This document shows, one piece after another, positions 16,700 through 25,944 of a stretch of DNA of 64,000 nt. The notes under the pieces were generated by a model. That model did no database searches. It worked only from the letters and a program-made list of their open reading frames with translations, and had not been told where the DNA came from. The DNA comes from Verrucomicrobiota bacterium (lineage in GTDB: Bacteria; Verrucomicrobiota; Verrucomicrobiia; Opitutales; Opitutaceae), in NCBI GenBank assembly GCA_023416735.1, contig JAEZGX010000008.1:1-64000 (forward strand), given 5' to 3'. Positions within the stretch are counted from its first letter, which is position 1; each line of letters starts with the position of its first letter. A program made the position numbers and the translations under genes.

Positions 16700-17662
16700 A
16701 TGCCCGCCTCCCCTCCAATCGAAAATCGAAAATCCAGAATCGAAAACCCCTACCCCGCCCTCGGCTTCGGCTGCGGCTTCCCCGCCTTCGCCGGCTTCGA
16801 AACCGCTGCCGCCACCATCCGTCGCGCCCTCGCCCTCGGCATCCGTTATTTCGATACATCGCCCCTGTATTGCTCCGGCGCCTCCCAAGCCATCCTGGGC
16901 CACACCCTCGCATCCGCGCCGACCACCGACCGCCTTTTCGTCGCCACCAAGATCGGTCACTTCAAAGTCCCCGCTCATTTCCGCTCCGTCGTAGCGATGC
17001 ACGTCCAGCTGCGCGAAAACCTCCGCCTTCTTCGCCGCGACTCGGTCGACCTTCTCCAACTTCACGAAGCCGACTGGGACCACTGGTGGCGTGATCGCTC
17101 CGACCTCGCGCCGTGCGAACTTTTCGACCTCCAAGCGTCCTTCGATTTCTCCTCCGCTCCGGCAATTCAGTTTCTGCACGAAGCCAAAGCCGCCGGTCTC
17201 TGCCGCCACATCGGCATCACGGGCAACAACGCCCGCCACCTCGCCCGGCTCGTCACCGAACTCGACGGCCTCGACTCCGTCCTCGTCGCCTACAACTACC
17301 ATCCGCTCAACATCACCGCGCGCGACACCGTCATCCCCGCCGCCGCCGCAAAGAATATCGCCGTCCTCATCGCCGGTCTTTTCACGTTCATCTATCGCCT
17401 GCCCGCCGGCTGGCGCACCGAGGGCACCTACTTCGGCCCGCGCGCCGAGACCCAGCTCGCTGCGCTTCACCAACTCCACCGCGAAACCCAACTCCCGCTC
17501 GCCGAACTCGCCGTCCGCTTCGTCGCGCACGACTCGCGCTTGAGCGCCACACTCCTCGGCGCCTGCCACCCGCACGAAATCGAACAAACCGTCGCCGCCT
17601 TCCACGCCGGACCGCTCCCATCCGAACTCCACGCCGCCATCGAATCCATCGCCCACTTCTAA
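16700..17662 (+). CDS. Aldo/keto reductase, possible L-fucose/aldose dehydrogenase
   Basis: A 320-residue AKR-superfamily oxidoreductase. All four catalytic residues are visible: D52 and Y57 in FDTSPLYCSGA, K84 in ATKIG and H122 in LLQLHEAD. The C-terminal half carries GITGNN and VAYNYHPLN, as in D-threo-aldose (L-fucose) dehydrogenases. With the adjacent lactonase, oxidation of L-fucose or a similar sugar to its lactone is a reasonable inference. The N-terminal residues 7-17 (IENRKSRIENP) are encoded by a 7-nt dispersed repeat rather than by conserved sequence; the true start may be a later codon near GFGCGFP. The esterase-hydratase gene begins 17 bp downstream. Confidence 0.85.
   Translation: MPASPPIENRKSRIENPYPALGFGCGFPAFAGFETAAATIRRALALGIRYFDTSPLYCSGASQAILGHTLASAPTTDRLFVATKIGHFKVPAHFRSVVAMHVQLRENLRLLRRDSVDLLQLHEADWDHWWRDRSDLAPCELFDLQASFDFSSAPAIQFLHEAKAAGLCRHIGITGNNARHLARLVTELDGLDSVLVAYNYHPLNITARDTVIPAAAAKNIAVLIAGLFTFIYRLPAGWRTEGTYFGPRAETQLAALHQLHRETQLPLAELAVRFVAHDSRLSATLLGACHPHEIEQTVAAFHAGPLPSELHAAIESIAHF
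16717..16744 (+). repeat. Heptanucleotide dispersed repeat (AATCGAA type)
   Basis: Four consecutive 7-base units: AATCGAA, AATCGAA, AATCCAG and AATCGAA. They lie in the 5' end of the aldo/keto reductase frame and encode part of its non-conserved N-terminus. The same type occurs at 39113-39147. Confidence 0.8.
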
Positions 17663-17679
17663 CGTCGTCTTTTTTCCTC

Positions 17680-19383
17680 ATGAAACTCCCCCCGCTTCTT
17701 CTCGCTTTCGTCATTCTCCTGCTGCCTGCAGCCGTCTCCGCCCAATCCGCCGCGCTCCCCAACGTCACTTTCCTTCCGTCCGAAATCATCCCGCTTTGGC
17801 CCGCCACGCCGCCCGACGAATCCGCCCCGCTCCCGCCCGAACACGTCCTGCCGGATCGCCCTCGCCCGTTCGATCAAATCACCAACGTCTCCGTCCCCAC
17901 GCTTTCCGTTTTTCTCCCTCCCGCCGCCAAACGCACCGGCACCGCCGTGCTCGTCATCCCCGGAGGCGGACTCGAACGTCTCGCCCTCGAACACGAGGGC
18001 TACGAGGTCGCCGAATGGCTCAACGCCCAGGGTCTCGCCGCCTTCCTCCTCAAATACCGCGTCCCGCCCCGCGATCCCGAAAAACGCTGGCGCGCCGGCC
18101 TCCAGGACGCCCAGCGCGCCATGAGCCTGATCCGCGCGCGGGCCGCCGACTGGCACATCGATCCATCCTCCGTCGGCACCGCCGGCTTTTCCGCCGGCGC
18201 CGAAATAAACGTCCTTCTCTCCACGTATCATAAATCCGGAGACCGCCAATACGCCCGCATCGATGCCGCCGACGACTTTTCCACTCGCCCGGATTTCAAC
18301 CTCGCCATCTACGGCGGGGGCTTCGCCCACGTTCGCAACAATGCCCTCCGTGACGACATCACCGCGCGGCTCGACGCTTCCACGCCGCCCATGTTCATCG
18401 TCCACGCTTTCGACGACTACGCCCAGAGTTCGCTCATTCTCATGCAGGCGTTGAAACGCGCCAACATCCCGTCCGAGCTCCACCTCTTCGCCGCCGGTGC
18501 CCACGGTTTCGGGGTCCGCGATTCCGGCCTTCCCGTCGCGAACTGGCGCCATCTCGCTCTCGACTGGCTCCGTTGGCAGGGATTTTTGGATACGCCCGCC
18601 GTTCGCCATTACGCCTCCACGTTTTTCAACGCATTCGACACCCGCGCCGCCTCGCTCCCGCGCTTTTCCACGGCCCCGACGCTTTCTCTCGACGACGCCT
18701 TCGCCGCCCAGCGTCGCATCGTTCGCGCTGAGCTCGCCCGCGGAGACGAGATTTCCGGTTACAAAGGCGCCTTCGCTTCCGCCGCCGCCCAACAATCCGG
18801 CGATCTTCCCGGTCCGCTCCACGGCGTCCTCTTCAAGTCCGGCCAGATCGACGCGACATCCACCACCCCCGTCGTCGTTCAGCTCGAGCCCAACCGCCCG
18901 CTCTACATCGAAACCGAACTGGGCTTCATCCTCGCCACCGACATCGGCACGCAACTCACCACACCGCGCCAGGCTGTCACCACCATCGAGGCCGTCGTCC
19001 CCGTCATCGAGTTCCCCGTCAATCTCGCCGCTGTCACCGAGGGCACGTTCACGCCCGCCGACCTCGTCGCGGGCAACGGCGGCTCCGACCGCTACCTCGT
19101 CGGACGGGCGGTTTCACCGAAGGATCTCGGCGACCTCGATTCCCTTCCCGTCACCCTCCACCGAGGCAACGAACTTCTCCACGAAACCACCGGCGGCATC
19201 GTCGCCCACGGCACCGCGCAACATCTCATGGCCATGATCAACCAGATCGTCGCCCAAGGCCGCGTCCTCCGTCGGGGAGATCTCATCATCACCGGCGCGC
19301 TGCCGCGTCCTCACGCGTCTCAACCCGGCCACTACACCGCCGACTTCGGCCCGCTGGGGCGTATCGATTTCGAACTACGGTAA
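17680..19383 (+). CDS. Fusion of an exported alpha/beta hydrolase (esterase) with a 2-keto-4-pentenoate hydratase/FAH-like domain
   Basis: A 567-residue two-domain protein. Residues 1-21 are a clear signal peptide. Residues 35-305 are an alpha/beta-hydrolase of the acetyl-xylan-esterase/BD-FAE type: oxyanion PGGGLERLALEHEG, nucleophile S171 in GFSAGAE, D245/D246 in AFDDYAQ and H275 in GAHGF. Residues about 330-567 match MhpD-type hydratases of the FAH superfamily: SGYKGAFASAAAQ, LHGVLF, the metal-binding IETELGF (E411, E413), VPVIEFP, NGGSDRYLVGRA and LRRGDLIITGAL. The hydratase family is normally cytoplasmic, so joining it to an exported esterase is odd. The reading frame is uninterrupted. 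A similar esterase without the second domain is at 24951-25847. Confidence 0.83.
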   Translation: MKLPPLLLAFVILLLPAAVSAQSAALPNVTFLPSEIIPLWPATPPDESAPLPPEHVLPDRPRPFDQITNVSVPTLSVFLPPAAKRTGTAVLVIPGGGLERLALEHEGYEVAEWLNAQGLAAFLLKYRVPPRDPEKRWRAGLQDAQRAMSLIRARAADWHIDPSSVGTAGFSAGAEINVLLSTYHKSGDRQYARIDAADDFSTRPDFNLAIYGGGFAHVRNNALRDDITARLDASTPPMFIVHAFDDYAQSSLILMQALKRANIPSELHLFAAGAHGFGVRDSGLPVANWRHLALDWLRWQGFLDTPAVRHYASTFFNAFDTRAASLPRFSTAPTLSLDDAFAAQRRIVRAELARGDEISGYKGAFASAAAQQSGDLPGPLHGVLFKSGQIDATSTTPVVVQLEPNRPLYIETELGFILATDIGTQLTTPRQAVTTIEAVVPVIEFPVNLAAVTEGTFTPADLVAGNGGSDRYLVGRAVSPKDLGDLDSLPVTLHRGNELLHETTGGIVAHGTAQHLMAMINQIVAQGRVLRRGDLIITGALPRPHASQPGHYTADFGPLGRIDFELR

Positions 19384-19479
19384 ATCTCCGATCTGACAGC
19401 GCCTGCTTCCTCGCAGCACCGATCTCGCATTCGGAGCTGACCCGTCTTCGCTTTCATCCACTTTCGCGGAAGTCACCGC

Positions 19480-19929
19480 ATGAATATCGTCGCTTCCGCT
19501 CAACACCCGCTTCGTCGCGAGCAACGGCTCGTTGCCGTCCCCGATAGCGCCCCCGCTCCCTCGCCTTCGGCCGTCAAATCCCTCCTCGACTCAGCCGTCG
19601 TCGCCGCGAAACCGACCAGCGCCATGGTTGCCGGTTGGAAACTTACCACGGTGCCCCACATGGTCTCGAACGACGACCTCACGTCGCTGTTCATGAAGAA
19701 CAACGTTCCGCAGCCCAAAGCCGCGGAAATGGCTCAGGACGTCCGCGGTTTCTTCGCTAATCCCATCGTTCGCACCGTCACGATCGCGGTCTCCGGCGGA
19801 GTGGCCGTTTATCTCGTGGTTCAGAAAACCGCCTGGTCGAAGGGCACCAAACTCGCGATCGCCGTCGGCGCGGGTCTCCTTTGCGGCGCTCTCTACCTCC
19901 TGCTGCGACACTTCGGCTATCAAACCTGA
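19480..19929 (+). CDS. Hypothetical membrane protein
   Basis: A 149-residue protein of unknown function. The first 90 residues are soluble, Pro/Ala/Val-rich and then amphipathic (LTSLFMKNNVPQPKAAEMAQDVRGFF). Two membrane segments follow at about 96-114 (IVRTVTIAVSGGVAVYLVV) and 124-145 (LAIAVGAGLLCGALYLLL). No family is recognised. The 3' end overlaps the convergent minus-strand gene by 10 bp. Confidence 0.6.
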   Translation: MNIVASAQHPLRREQRLVAVPDSAPAPSPSAVKSLLDSAVVAAKPTSAMVAGWKLTTVPHMVSNDDLTSLFMKNNVPQPKAAEMAQDVRGFFANPIVRTVTIAVSGGVAVYLVVQKTAWSKGTKLAIAVGAGLLCGALYLLLRHFGYQT

Positions 19930-20258
19930 CGCCGCGACAACGCCACCGCCCCGCGCCCGCCCCACTCCCGCTTCCGCCTCGACAGCTCGCGCAGCGTCTC
20001 CCCGAGCTCCGCGGAAATCCTCTCCGCCATCACCGCTCCCCATTTCTCCCGTCGGGCCTGATCCAACCGTTCCTCGAGCCACTCCGCCTGACGCTGCAGC
20101 CGCTGGATCTCTCGCTCCGGCGTGCGCAACGCCGGATCGCGCGCCTTCAACAGGCCGTTCGCATATGCGGCCACACCGATCGCGAAAACCGCCAAAACCA
20201 CCAAGGCGTCTAGCATGGGAAACAGGGTTCGCCTCCACCCTGCCACCGCTTTCGTCAC
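19920..20258 (-). CDS. Hypothetical small membrane-anchored coiled-coil protein
   Basis: A 112-residue protein with one transmembrane helix at about 15-34 (MLDALVVLAVFAIGVAAYANG) and a charged helical tail of heptad character (EREIQRLQRQAEWLEERLDQARREKW). No family is recognised. The start could also be the second Met at residue 15. It lies 21 bp after the glycosidase-like gene on the same strand and probably belongs to that transcript. Confidence 0.6.
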   Translation of the reverse strand: MTKAVAGWRRTLFPMLDALVVLAVFAIGVAAYANGLLKARDPALRTPEREIQRLQRQAEWLEERLDQARREKWGAVMAERISAELGETLRELSRRKREWGGRGAVALSRRQV

Positions 20259-20279
20259 TTCGCCACTCGCCGGTTCATC

Positions 20280-22541
20280 TCACCCGATCACCCACACGTC
20301 GTGATCGCTCACCGTCGCCACTTCAAACTCGCACCAACCGTCTTCCACGCGCGAAGCCACGTTCTCTCCTCGCACCAACGACCGCACTTCGGCCTTCGCG
20401 ATATCCGCTCCCAACTCCACCCGGACTCGCAACGGCCCGACGCTGATCAACTCATGCACCGGCGTCCGCCAAGTGCCCGCGCTGGTGAGATTCACGAGGT
20501 GCAACACCCGTCTCCCGCGCTGACGATACAAATGGCAGTCGATCAATCCTCCGCCTTTCACGCTCACCGGCACGTTTCCTTTCACCGTCCACCGCACCAC
20601 GTTCGCCAGTAGATCGCCCTGATCCGGCAGATACTCGCGCGCGAACCGCCGATCCACGTCCGCGGCCAGATATGCCACGCGCCCGCCGCCACGATGCTCG
20701 CGCAACACCAGCCCCGGAATCTCCGTTCGCGGCTCGCGCATCCACACCGCTTCGACCGGATTCACCGGCACCGGTGGCACAAACGTCAGCGGCACCACCG
20801 CTCCCGCATCCACATTCAACCTCTCCAGCATCCCGCCAAAACCGATCACGTCCGTCCCGGCAAACCCGCGCACCACGTCGTGCCGTGTTTCGCCCGCCGC
20901 CTCCGCCGGCAATCGCAGATACGTCTGACGCCACTCCTTCGCCCACACCGTCCGTTTCGCCTCGTCACGCCAGCTATGCCCCGCCGGCACATGCACGCCC
21001 AACACGTCCGCCAGCGCGAAATCTTCGCGCACGTCGCCCCATTCGTTGCAGAGCGAGCTCATCCCGGTCGCCAACAAACTCCCGCCTTTCTCGACGAATC
21101 GCCGCAACACCGACACCTGCGTATCCGACAGCGCCGCCACATTCGGCAAAATCAAAAGCTTCAACCCCAGCTCCGCGACCTCCCGCTCGATGTCGTCGGC
21201 GTGCACCGGCACATACGGAATTCGTCCGCGCACGAGCGCCTGCGTCCATCCGTTCCACGGATCGTCCACGTGCGTCCCGCCATCGTCGCGGCCAAAAAAA
21301 TCCATGTTCCGCTGCGACCACACCAGCCCGACCGTCGCCACCGGACGCCGGTTGATCAAAAACTCCTGGTGCTCGCGATGCCACTGCCACAAGGGCACCG
21401 CCGTCTCGAACATTCGCCGATCTTCCTGCACCGATCCGACCATGTGCCACCACGGCTGCACCCCGCCCGCAAATCCCTCCACCGCCCACATCCGCACTTC
21501 CGCCACCGGCTTCGCCGCCAGCCGGAAATTGTTCTCGGTGAGATGATACATCGCCATGCTTTCGGGCACGATCTTGTCCCAACCGCCCGTGCTGCGTATC
21601 CGTTTTCCCACTTCGCCGTTGTGCTGGAAGCCGCGGTTATCGTGACGCCGTTGATCGTCCAACATCACCAGTTCCGCGCGCCGATACACTTCGCGATCGT
21701 CCCGAAACACCCGCGACTGCCAGTTCTGCGAACCCGCCATCATTCCGACCCAGATGCAATGCGGCCCGCCCGCCTCCTTCGTCGTCCGGTTGAAGTGATC
21801 CCAAATCTCCAACCGCCGTTCGTAATTCCACATGATCCACTCGCGATACACGGGTGAATTCCAATCTGCTTTGCGCGGAATCCCTTCACCCGTTCGCGCC
21901 CGAAACTTCCTTTCGCAATTCGCGCAGAAACACGGCTGATGTCGCATCGGCCCGTTCCAGTTGTTGTCCGTAAAACCTTCCGGCCGGTAACGCGTCGCGA
22001 TCTCCCGCAACACCGCCGGCATATACTCGTCGTAATACGGCCCGTTCACACACGCCTGGTAGAGATTCGTCCACGTGTAGGGCTTTCCGTCCGCATCATG
22101 CGCGAACCAATCCGGATGCGCGCGGTAAAACGCCTCGTCCGCGCGGTTCGAATCCATCCGCGAAAACACCGCGAGCCCATCCTCGTGCGCCGCACGCGTG
22201 ATCTCCCCGAACAAATCCCGATCGCCCAAAAACTCCGCCCGCCGGTGAAACGCCACGTTCGTCGGATAATACGCCGTGATTCCCCCGCCGTTCACCACCA
22301 CGCCGTCCAGCGCCGTGCGTTTCCAATGCTCCCGCCACCACCCCAGATCGAACCGCGCCGGATCGATCTCCGTGAGATTCGTCTGTCCCCAGCGCACGCA
22401 TCGCCGATACCACGGCTCCCCTTCGCCCACCGTATCCGCCGCGCCAAGACGCCACCCGCCGGCGGCCACCAGCGCCGCTGCGCCCGCGGCCGTCTTCACA
22501 AACTCCCGTCGCGATAGAGAGGACATGTCAGTGTCGTTCAT
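20280..22541 (-). CDS. Tat-exported glycoside-hydrolase-like protein (GH42/GHL6-like)
   Basis: A 753-residue protein. A twin-arginine signal is clear: SSLSRREFVKTAAGAAALVAAGG. The TIM-barrel-like region (about 45-400) has RWGQTNLTEIDPARFD, SRMDSNRADEAFYRAHPDWF, GFTDNNWNGP, and the cysteine pattern HQPCFCANCERKFR typical of the hypothetical glycosyl hydrolase 6/GH42-like group. A Rossmann-like segment (VATVGLVWSQRNMDFFG, KLLILPNVAALSDTQV, GGSLLATGMSSL) resembles the GH42 trimerisation/glutamine-amidotransferase-like domain, and a beta domain ends the protein. The sugar substrate is not predictable. Starts at 22541 or 22526 are both possible. Confidence 0.75.
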   Translation of the reverse strand: MNDTDMSSLSRREFVKTAAGAAALVAAGGWRLGAADTVGEGEPWYRRCVRWGQTNLTEIDPARFDLGWWREHWKRTALDGVVVNGGGITAYYPTNVAFHRRAEFLGDRDLFGEITRAAHEDGLAVFSRMDSNRADEAFYRAHPDWFAHDADGKPYTWTNLYQACVNGPYYDEYMPAVLREIATRYRPEGFTDNNWNGPMRHQPCFCANCERKFRARTGEGIPRKADWNSPVYREWIMWNYERRLEIWDHFNRTTKEAGGPHCIWVGMMAGSQNWQSRVFRDDREVYRRAELVMLDDQRRHDNRGFQHNGEVGKRIRSTGGWDKIVPESMAMYHLTENNFRLAAKPVAEVRMWAVEGFAGGVQPWWHMVGSVQEDRRMFETAVPLWQWHREHQEFLINRRPVATVGLVWSQRNMDFFGRDDGGTHVDDPWNGWTQALVRGRIPYVPVHADDIEREVAELGLKLLILPNVAALSDTQVSVLRRFVEKGGSLLATGMSSLCNEWGDVREDFALADVLGVHVPAGHSWRDEAKRTVWAKEWRQTYLRLPAEAAGETRHDVVRGFAGTDVIGFGGMLERLNVDAGAVVPLTFVPPVPVNPVEAVWMREPRTEIPGLVLREHRGGGRVAYLAADVDRRFAREYLPDQGDLLANVVRWTVKGNVPVSVKGGGLIDCHLYRQRGRRVLHLVNLTSAGTWRTPVHELISVGPLRVRVELGADIAKAEVRSLVRGENVASRVEDGWCEFEVATVSDHDVWVIG

Positions 22542-22652
22542 GAAAGCGATTCCCGCGTCGCCCGACGCAGGAAAACCACAAAAGGACCCGAATAAACCCG
22601 AACTCCGAACCAACTCCTCCGCCCTCTCTTCGGGTCAACTCGTGGTTCGCCA

Positions 22653-22690
22653 TTTTCATCCGTGTTCATCCGCGTGCATCCGTGGTTCAC
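22653..22690 (-). repeat. Dispersed ATCCGTG repeat (family A, 10-nt phase)
   Basis: Plus-strand decamers CGTGTTCATC, CGCGTGCATC and CGTGGTTCAC, preceded by TTTTCATC. The last unit contains the complement of the PQQ-dehydrogenase stop codon (22687-22689), so that gene terminates inside the element. Confidence 0.75.
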
Positions 22691-24846
22691 TTCCGCTCCG
22701 GCAGTGCGAACGCCACATACGCGTCCCCGCTTTTCGTGCCCATCTTTCCGCCACCGCACGCAATCACCACGAACTGTCGTCCGTTCGCTTCATACGTCGA
22801 CGGCGTCGCATAACCGCCCGCTGGCAGCTTCGCCTTCCACAACTCACGGCCGGTCTTCTGGTCAAACGCCCGAAAATGTTCGTCCTTGCTCGCGCCGATG
22901 AAAATCAAACCGCCCGCTGTCACCACCGGACCGCCATAATTCTCCGTTCCCGTCGGCGGAATTCCCTGCGCGGTCAGCTCCGGATACTCGCCAAGCGTCG
23001 TCTTCCACACGTATTCACCCGTGTTCATATCGATCGCGTTCAACGTGCCCCACGGCGGTCGCACCGCCGGGTAACCCTCGGGATCAAGAAAACGATTGTA
23101 GCCTGTGTGCGTGAACGGCGGTTCGCGAAAACCGGGCTTGTCCTGATCCGACACATACGTCGTCCACTGTTCCTTGCTCGCTTTCTTTTCTTGATCGTTG
23201 CTCCGCTTCGGCGCCGGCGACTCCGCTTCGCCACGGATAAAACCGACCACCGCGTGCCGCTGCGCCTCCGACAAGAATCCCCAGGGCGGCATCACGTTCC
23301 GCCCTTTCGTCACAACTTCGAAAGTCTCTTCCCGCGTCAATCGCCGATCCACATCTGCGAGCGACGGAATGCTCGCCGCCACATTCCCTTCGCGATTCGC
23401 GCCGTGGCAACCGGTGCAGTTCTGCAGATAAACTTGCTCGCCCAACGAGGTCGCCCCGCTGGCATCGATCATCGCGAGAATCCACGGCATCTCGTTGCTG
23501 TTCACATAAAGAATTCCGTGCGGATCCACCGCCGCGCCGCCCCACTCCGCGCCGCCATCGAAACCCGGAAAGATGATCGTTCCTTCCCGACTCGGCGGCT
23601 GAAACATCGTGTGCGGTCGCAGCCGCGCAAACCGCTCCAATACCGCCCGCCGCGCCTCCGGCGTCCGATTCGTGATCTCCTCCGCCATGAACAACTGCCG
23701 CGCAAAGGGCGCCGGCTTCACCGGCACCGGCTGCGTCGGCGAGGTCACTTCGCCCGCAAGATCCGACGTCGGCACCGCGATGTCCTCGATCGGAAACAGC
23801 GGTTCGCCCGTCTCGCGGTGAAACACAAACACATGCCCCGACTTCGTCACCTGCGCGACCGCGGGTATTTCTTTTCCGTCGCGTTTCACCGTCAGCAGAT
23901 TCGGCGGCGCCGGCGGATCGCGATCCCAGATATCATGCCGCACAAATTGATAATGCCATACGCGTTTGCCCGTCGCGGCCTCGAGCACGAGCAGGCAGTT
24001 CGCATAAAGATTGTCGCCGACGCGATCGCCGCCCCAGAAATCGAACGTCGCCGACCCCACCGGGCAAAACAACAGCCCGCGCTCTTCGTCGATCGTCATC
24101 CCCGTCCACACGTTCACGCCGCCCACGCGTTGATACGCGTCCTCCGGCCACGTCTCGTAACCGGGCTCCCCCGGCTGCGGCAGCGTGTGAAACTTCCAAA
24201 CCATTTTTCCGGTTCGCACGTTATACGCGCGAATATGCCCCGGCGCCGCCGGCGCGGGCCCTTCGCCCAGGCGCATGCCCATCACAATCAGATCCCGATA
24301 AACCACGCCCGGCGTGTTCGCCTGGATCGCCAATCCCGATACATCGCGGTCCAGTCCTTGCGAAAGGTCCACGCGACCCTTCTCGCCAAAATCTTCGAAC
24401 AATTTCCCGGTCTTTGCATCGATCGCGTGCAACCACTTGCCCGCGCCGAACAGAATCCGCTTCTCGTCTCCATCCGCCCAATACGCCAGGCCGCGATTGA
24501 CCCCGTTCGGCTCCGCCGGCTCGAAGCGCCACAGTTCGCGTCCCGTCGCGGCGTCCAGCGCGAACACTTTCAACCGCGGCGTCGTGCCATAAAGCACGCC
24601 GTCGATCACCAGCGGGTTGCACTGAATCTGCGTCTGATCCGTCGCATCCCCCGCATTAAAGGTCCACGCCACCTCCAACTCGCTCACGTTGTCCGGCGTA
24701 ATCTGATCCAGCGTCGAATAATGACTCCCCGCTTTGTCACCCAAATAAACCGCCCAATCGCGATCCGCCGCAAACCCGGCAACGCAAACCACCATCGACA
24801 CAAACGCCGGAAACAACGTCCGGGGCGGGACATTCGGGGTAAACAT
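22687..24846 (-). CDS. PQQ-dependent dehydrogenase with inserted cytochrome c domain (glucose dehydrogenase-like)
   Basis: A 719-residue exported quinoprotein with signal peptide to about residue 27 (VSMVVCVAGFAADRD). Its eight-bladed propeller begins WAVYLGDKAGSHYSTLDQITPDNV and contains the repeated tryptophan-docking pattern (LDAATGRELWRFEP, IDMNTGEYVWKT, FDQKTGRELWKAKLPAGGYATPSTYE). A c-type cytochrome segment with NCTGCHGANREG and a distal Met in NVMPPWGFL is inserted near residues 470-560. It should oxidise a sugar or alcohol in the periplasm and pass electrons via the haem. The gene ends inside a dispersed repeat; the ATG at 24846 was chosen for the signal peptide. Confidence 0.87.
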   Translation of the reverse strand: MFTPNVPPRTLFPAFVSMVVCVAGFAADRDWAVYLGDKAGSHYSTLDQITPDNVSELEVAWTFNAGDATDQTQIQCNPLVIDGVLYGTTPRLKVFALDAATGRELWRFEPAEPNGVNRGLAYWADGDEKRILFGAGKWLHAIDAKTGKLFEDFGEKGRVDLSQGLDRDVSGLAIQANTPGVVYRDLIVMGMRLGEGPAPAAPGHIRAYNVRTGKMVWKFHTLPQPGEPGYETWPEDAYQRVGGVNVWTGMTIDEERGLLFCPVGSATFDFWGGDRVGDNLYANCLLVLEAATGKRVWHYQFVRHDIWDRDPPAPPNLLTVKRDGKEIPAVAQVTKSGHVFVFHRETGEPLFPIEDIAVPTSDLAGEVTSPTQPVPVKPAPFARQLFMAEEITNRTPEARRAVLERFARLRPHTMFQPPSREGTIIFPGFDGGAEWGGAAVDPHGILYVNSNEMPWILAMIDASGATSLGEQVYLQNCTGCHGANREGNVAASIPSLADVDRRLTREETFEVVTKGRNVMPPWGFLSEAQRHAVVGFIRGEAESPAPKRSNDQEKKASKEQWTTYVSDQDKPGFREPPFTHTGYNRFLDPEGYPAVRPPWGTLNAIDMNTGEYVWKTTLGEYPELTAQGIPPTGTENYGGPVVTAGGLIFIGASKDEHFRAFDQKTGRELWKAKLPAGGYATPSTYEANGRQFVVIACGGGKMGTKSGDAYVAFALPERK

Positions 24847-24950
24847 GCGCGCGAGTAAACGCGCCTCCATGCCATTGCCAAGCCGCATGAAAGAGCGCCG
24901 CCCGTTTCAATCTCCCGCCGCCGCGCTTCGTGGTCCTCGCTGCTCCGCCC

Positions 24951-25847
24951 TCACTTCAAAATCCCTTCCGCCCGCATCCATTCCTCCGCCCGCGCGGGCC
25001 ACGTGGTCACCAAGGCTGGCGTCCGCTGCAGTCCGTATCCGTGTCCACCTTCCGGATACAAGTGCATCTCCGCCCTTACGCCCGCGTTCTTCAACGCGAG
25101 ATAATAGAACACCGCGTTCTCCACGCGCACCGAATCATCGCCCGTCATCACCAAAAACGTCGGCGGCGTCTCCTTGCTCACCGGCAGCTCCGGCGCGATC
25201 TCGTTGTTCTGCTCCTTGAGCGCGAGATACGCAGGATAGATCAGCAGCGCAAAATCCGGCCGGCAGCTCACCTCGTCCGCTGCATCGATCCGCTGATACG
25301 TCCGCCCGCCATGATTATTGCTCAACACGGCCGTGAGGTGCGCCCCGGCCGAGAATCCCAGCATTCCGATCCGCTGCGGATCGACCCCCAACTCCGCCGC
25401 CTTCGCGCGCACAAGCCCCATCGCGCGTTGCGCGTCTTCAAGCGGCGCCTCGTGTCGCGCCCGGCCTTCCCGGTGCGGCACCCGATATTTCAACAACACG
25501 CCCGTCGCACCGATCGAGTTCAACCACTCGCACACTTCCGAACCCTCCAAGCCCAACGCCAGAATGCTGTAACCACCGCCCGGCGCCACGATCACTGCCG
25601 CCCCCGTGTTCTTCGAACGCTCAGGCGAATAAATCGTGATCGTCGGCTCCGACACATTTCCCAGCCGCACGATGCGTTTGCCGTTCACCAAGCGATCCGT
25701 CGGCTTCGTCGTATCCGCCTCCGCGGGCAATTGCATCGTCTCTCCCGGCGCTTTCCCCGGCCAGAGCCGAATCGGCTCCGACACCGCTGCTTGCAGCGTC
25801 ACACCCACCCACCACAAGGCCATAATTGCGCGCAACATCTGCTTCAT
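24951..25847 (-). CDS. Exported alpha/beta hydrolase (acetyl-xylan-esterase/BD-FAE-like)
   Basis: A 298-residue esterase with an N-terminal signal (MLRAIMALWWVGVTLQAA). It has IRLWPGKAPGE, oxyanion motif APGGGYSILALGLEG, nucleophile Ser in LGFSAGAHL, Asp in MTGDDSVR and His in EGGHGYGL. It resembles the esterase half of the 17680-19383 fusion throughout (LLKYRVP, LEDAQRAMGLVRAKA), so the two are paralogues. It probably removes acetyl or other esters from plant polysaccharides. It lies 104 bp upstream of the PQQ dehydrogenase on the same strand. Confidence 0.85.
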   Translation of the reverse strand: MKQMLRAIMALWWVGVTLQAAVSEPIRLWPGKAPGETMQLPAEADTTKPTDRLVNGKRIVRLGNVSEPTITIYSPERSKNTGAAVIVAPGGGYSILALGLEGSEVCEWLNSIGATGVLLKYRVPHREGRARHEAPLEDAQRAMGLVRAKAAELGVDPQRIGMLGFSAGAHLTAVLSNNHGGRTYQRIDAADEVSCRPDFALLIYPAYLALKEQNNEIAPELPVSKETPPTFLVMTGDDSVRVENAVFYYLALKNAGVRAEMHLYPEGGHGYGLQRTPALVTTWPARAEEWMRAEGILK

Positions 25848-25887
25848 GTCCGCGGACGTTATCTCCCCACCTTCCTAACTCGACACG

Positions 25888-25917
25888 AAAAGAGCCGGCC
25901 GCCCACGCAGCCGGCTC
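25888..25917 (-). terminator. Terminator after the BON lipoprotein gene
   Basis: On the minus strand, GAGCCGGC pairs with GCCGGCTC across a 10-base loop and is followed by TTTTCG. It lies 27 bases past the BON-gene stop codon. Confidence 0.7.
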
Positions 25918-25944
25918 CGTAAAGAACGGTCAGCACCACCGCCG

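Noticed and set aside
22276..24858. 860-residue plus-strand frame opposite the PQQ dehydrogenase
   Set aside because: Arg/His/Pro-rich shadow of the real minus-strand gene.
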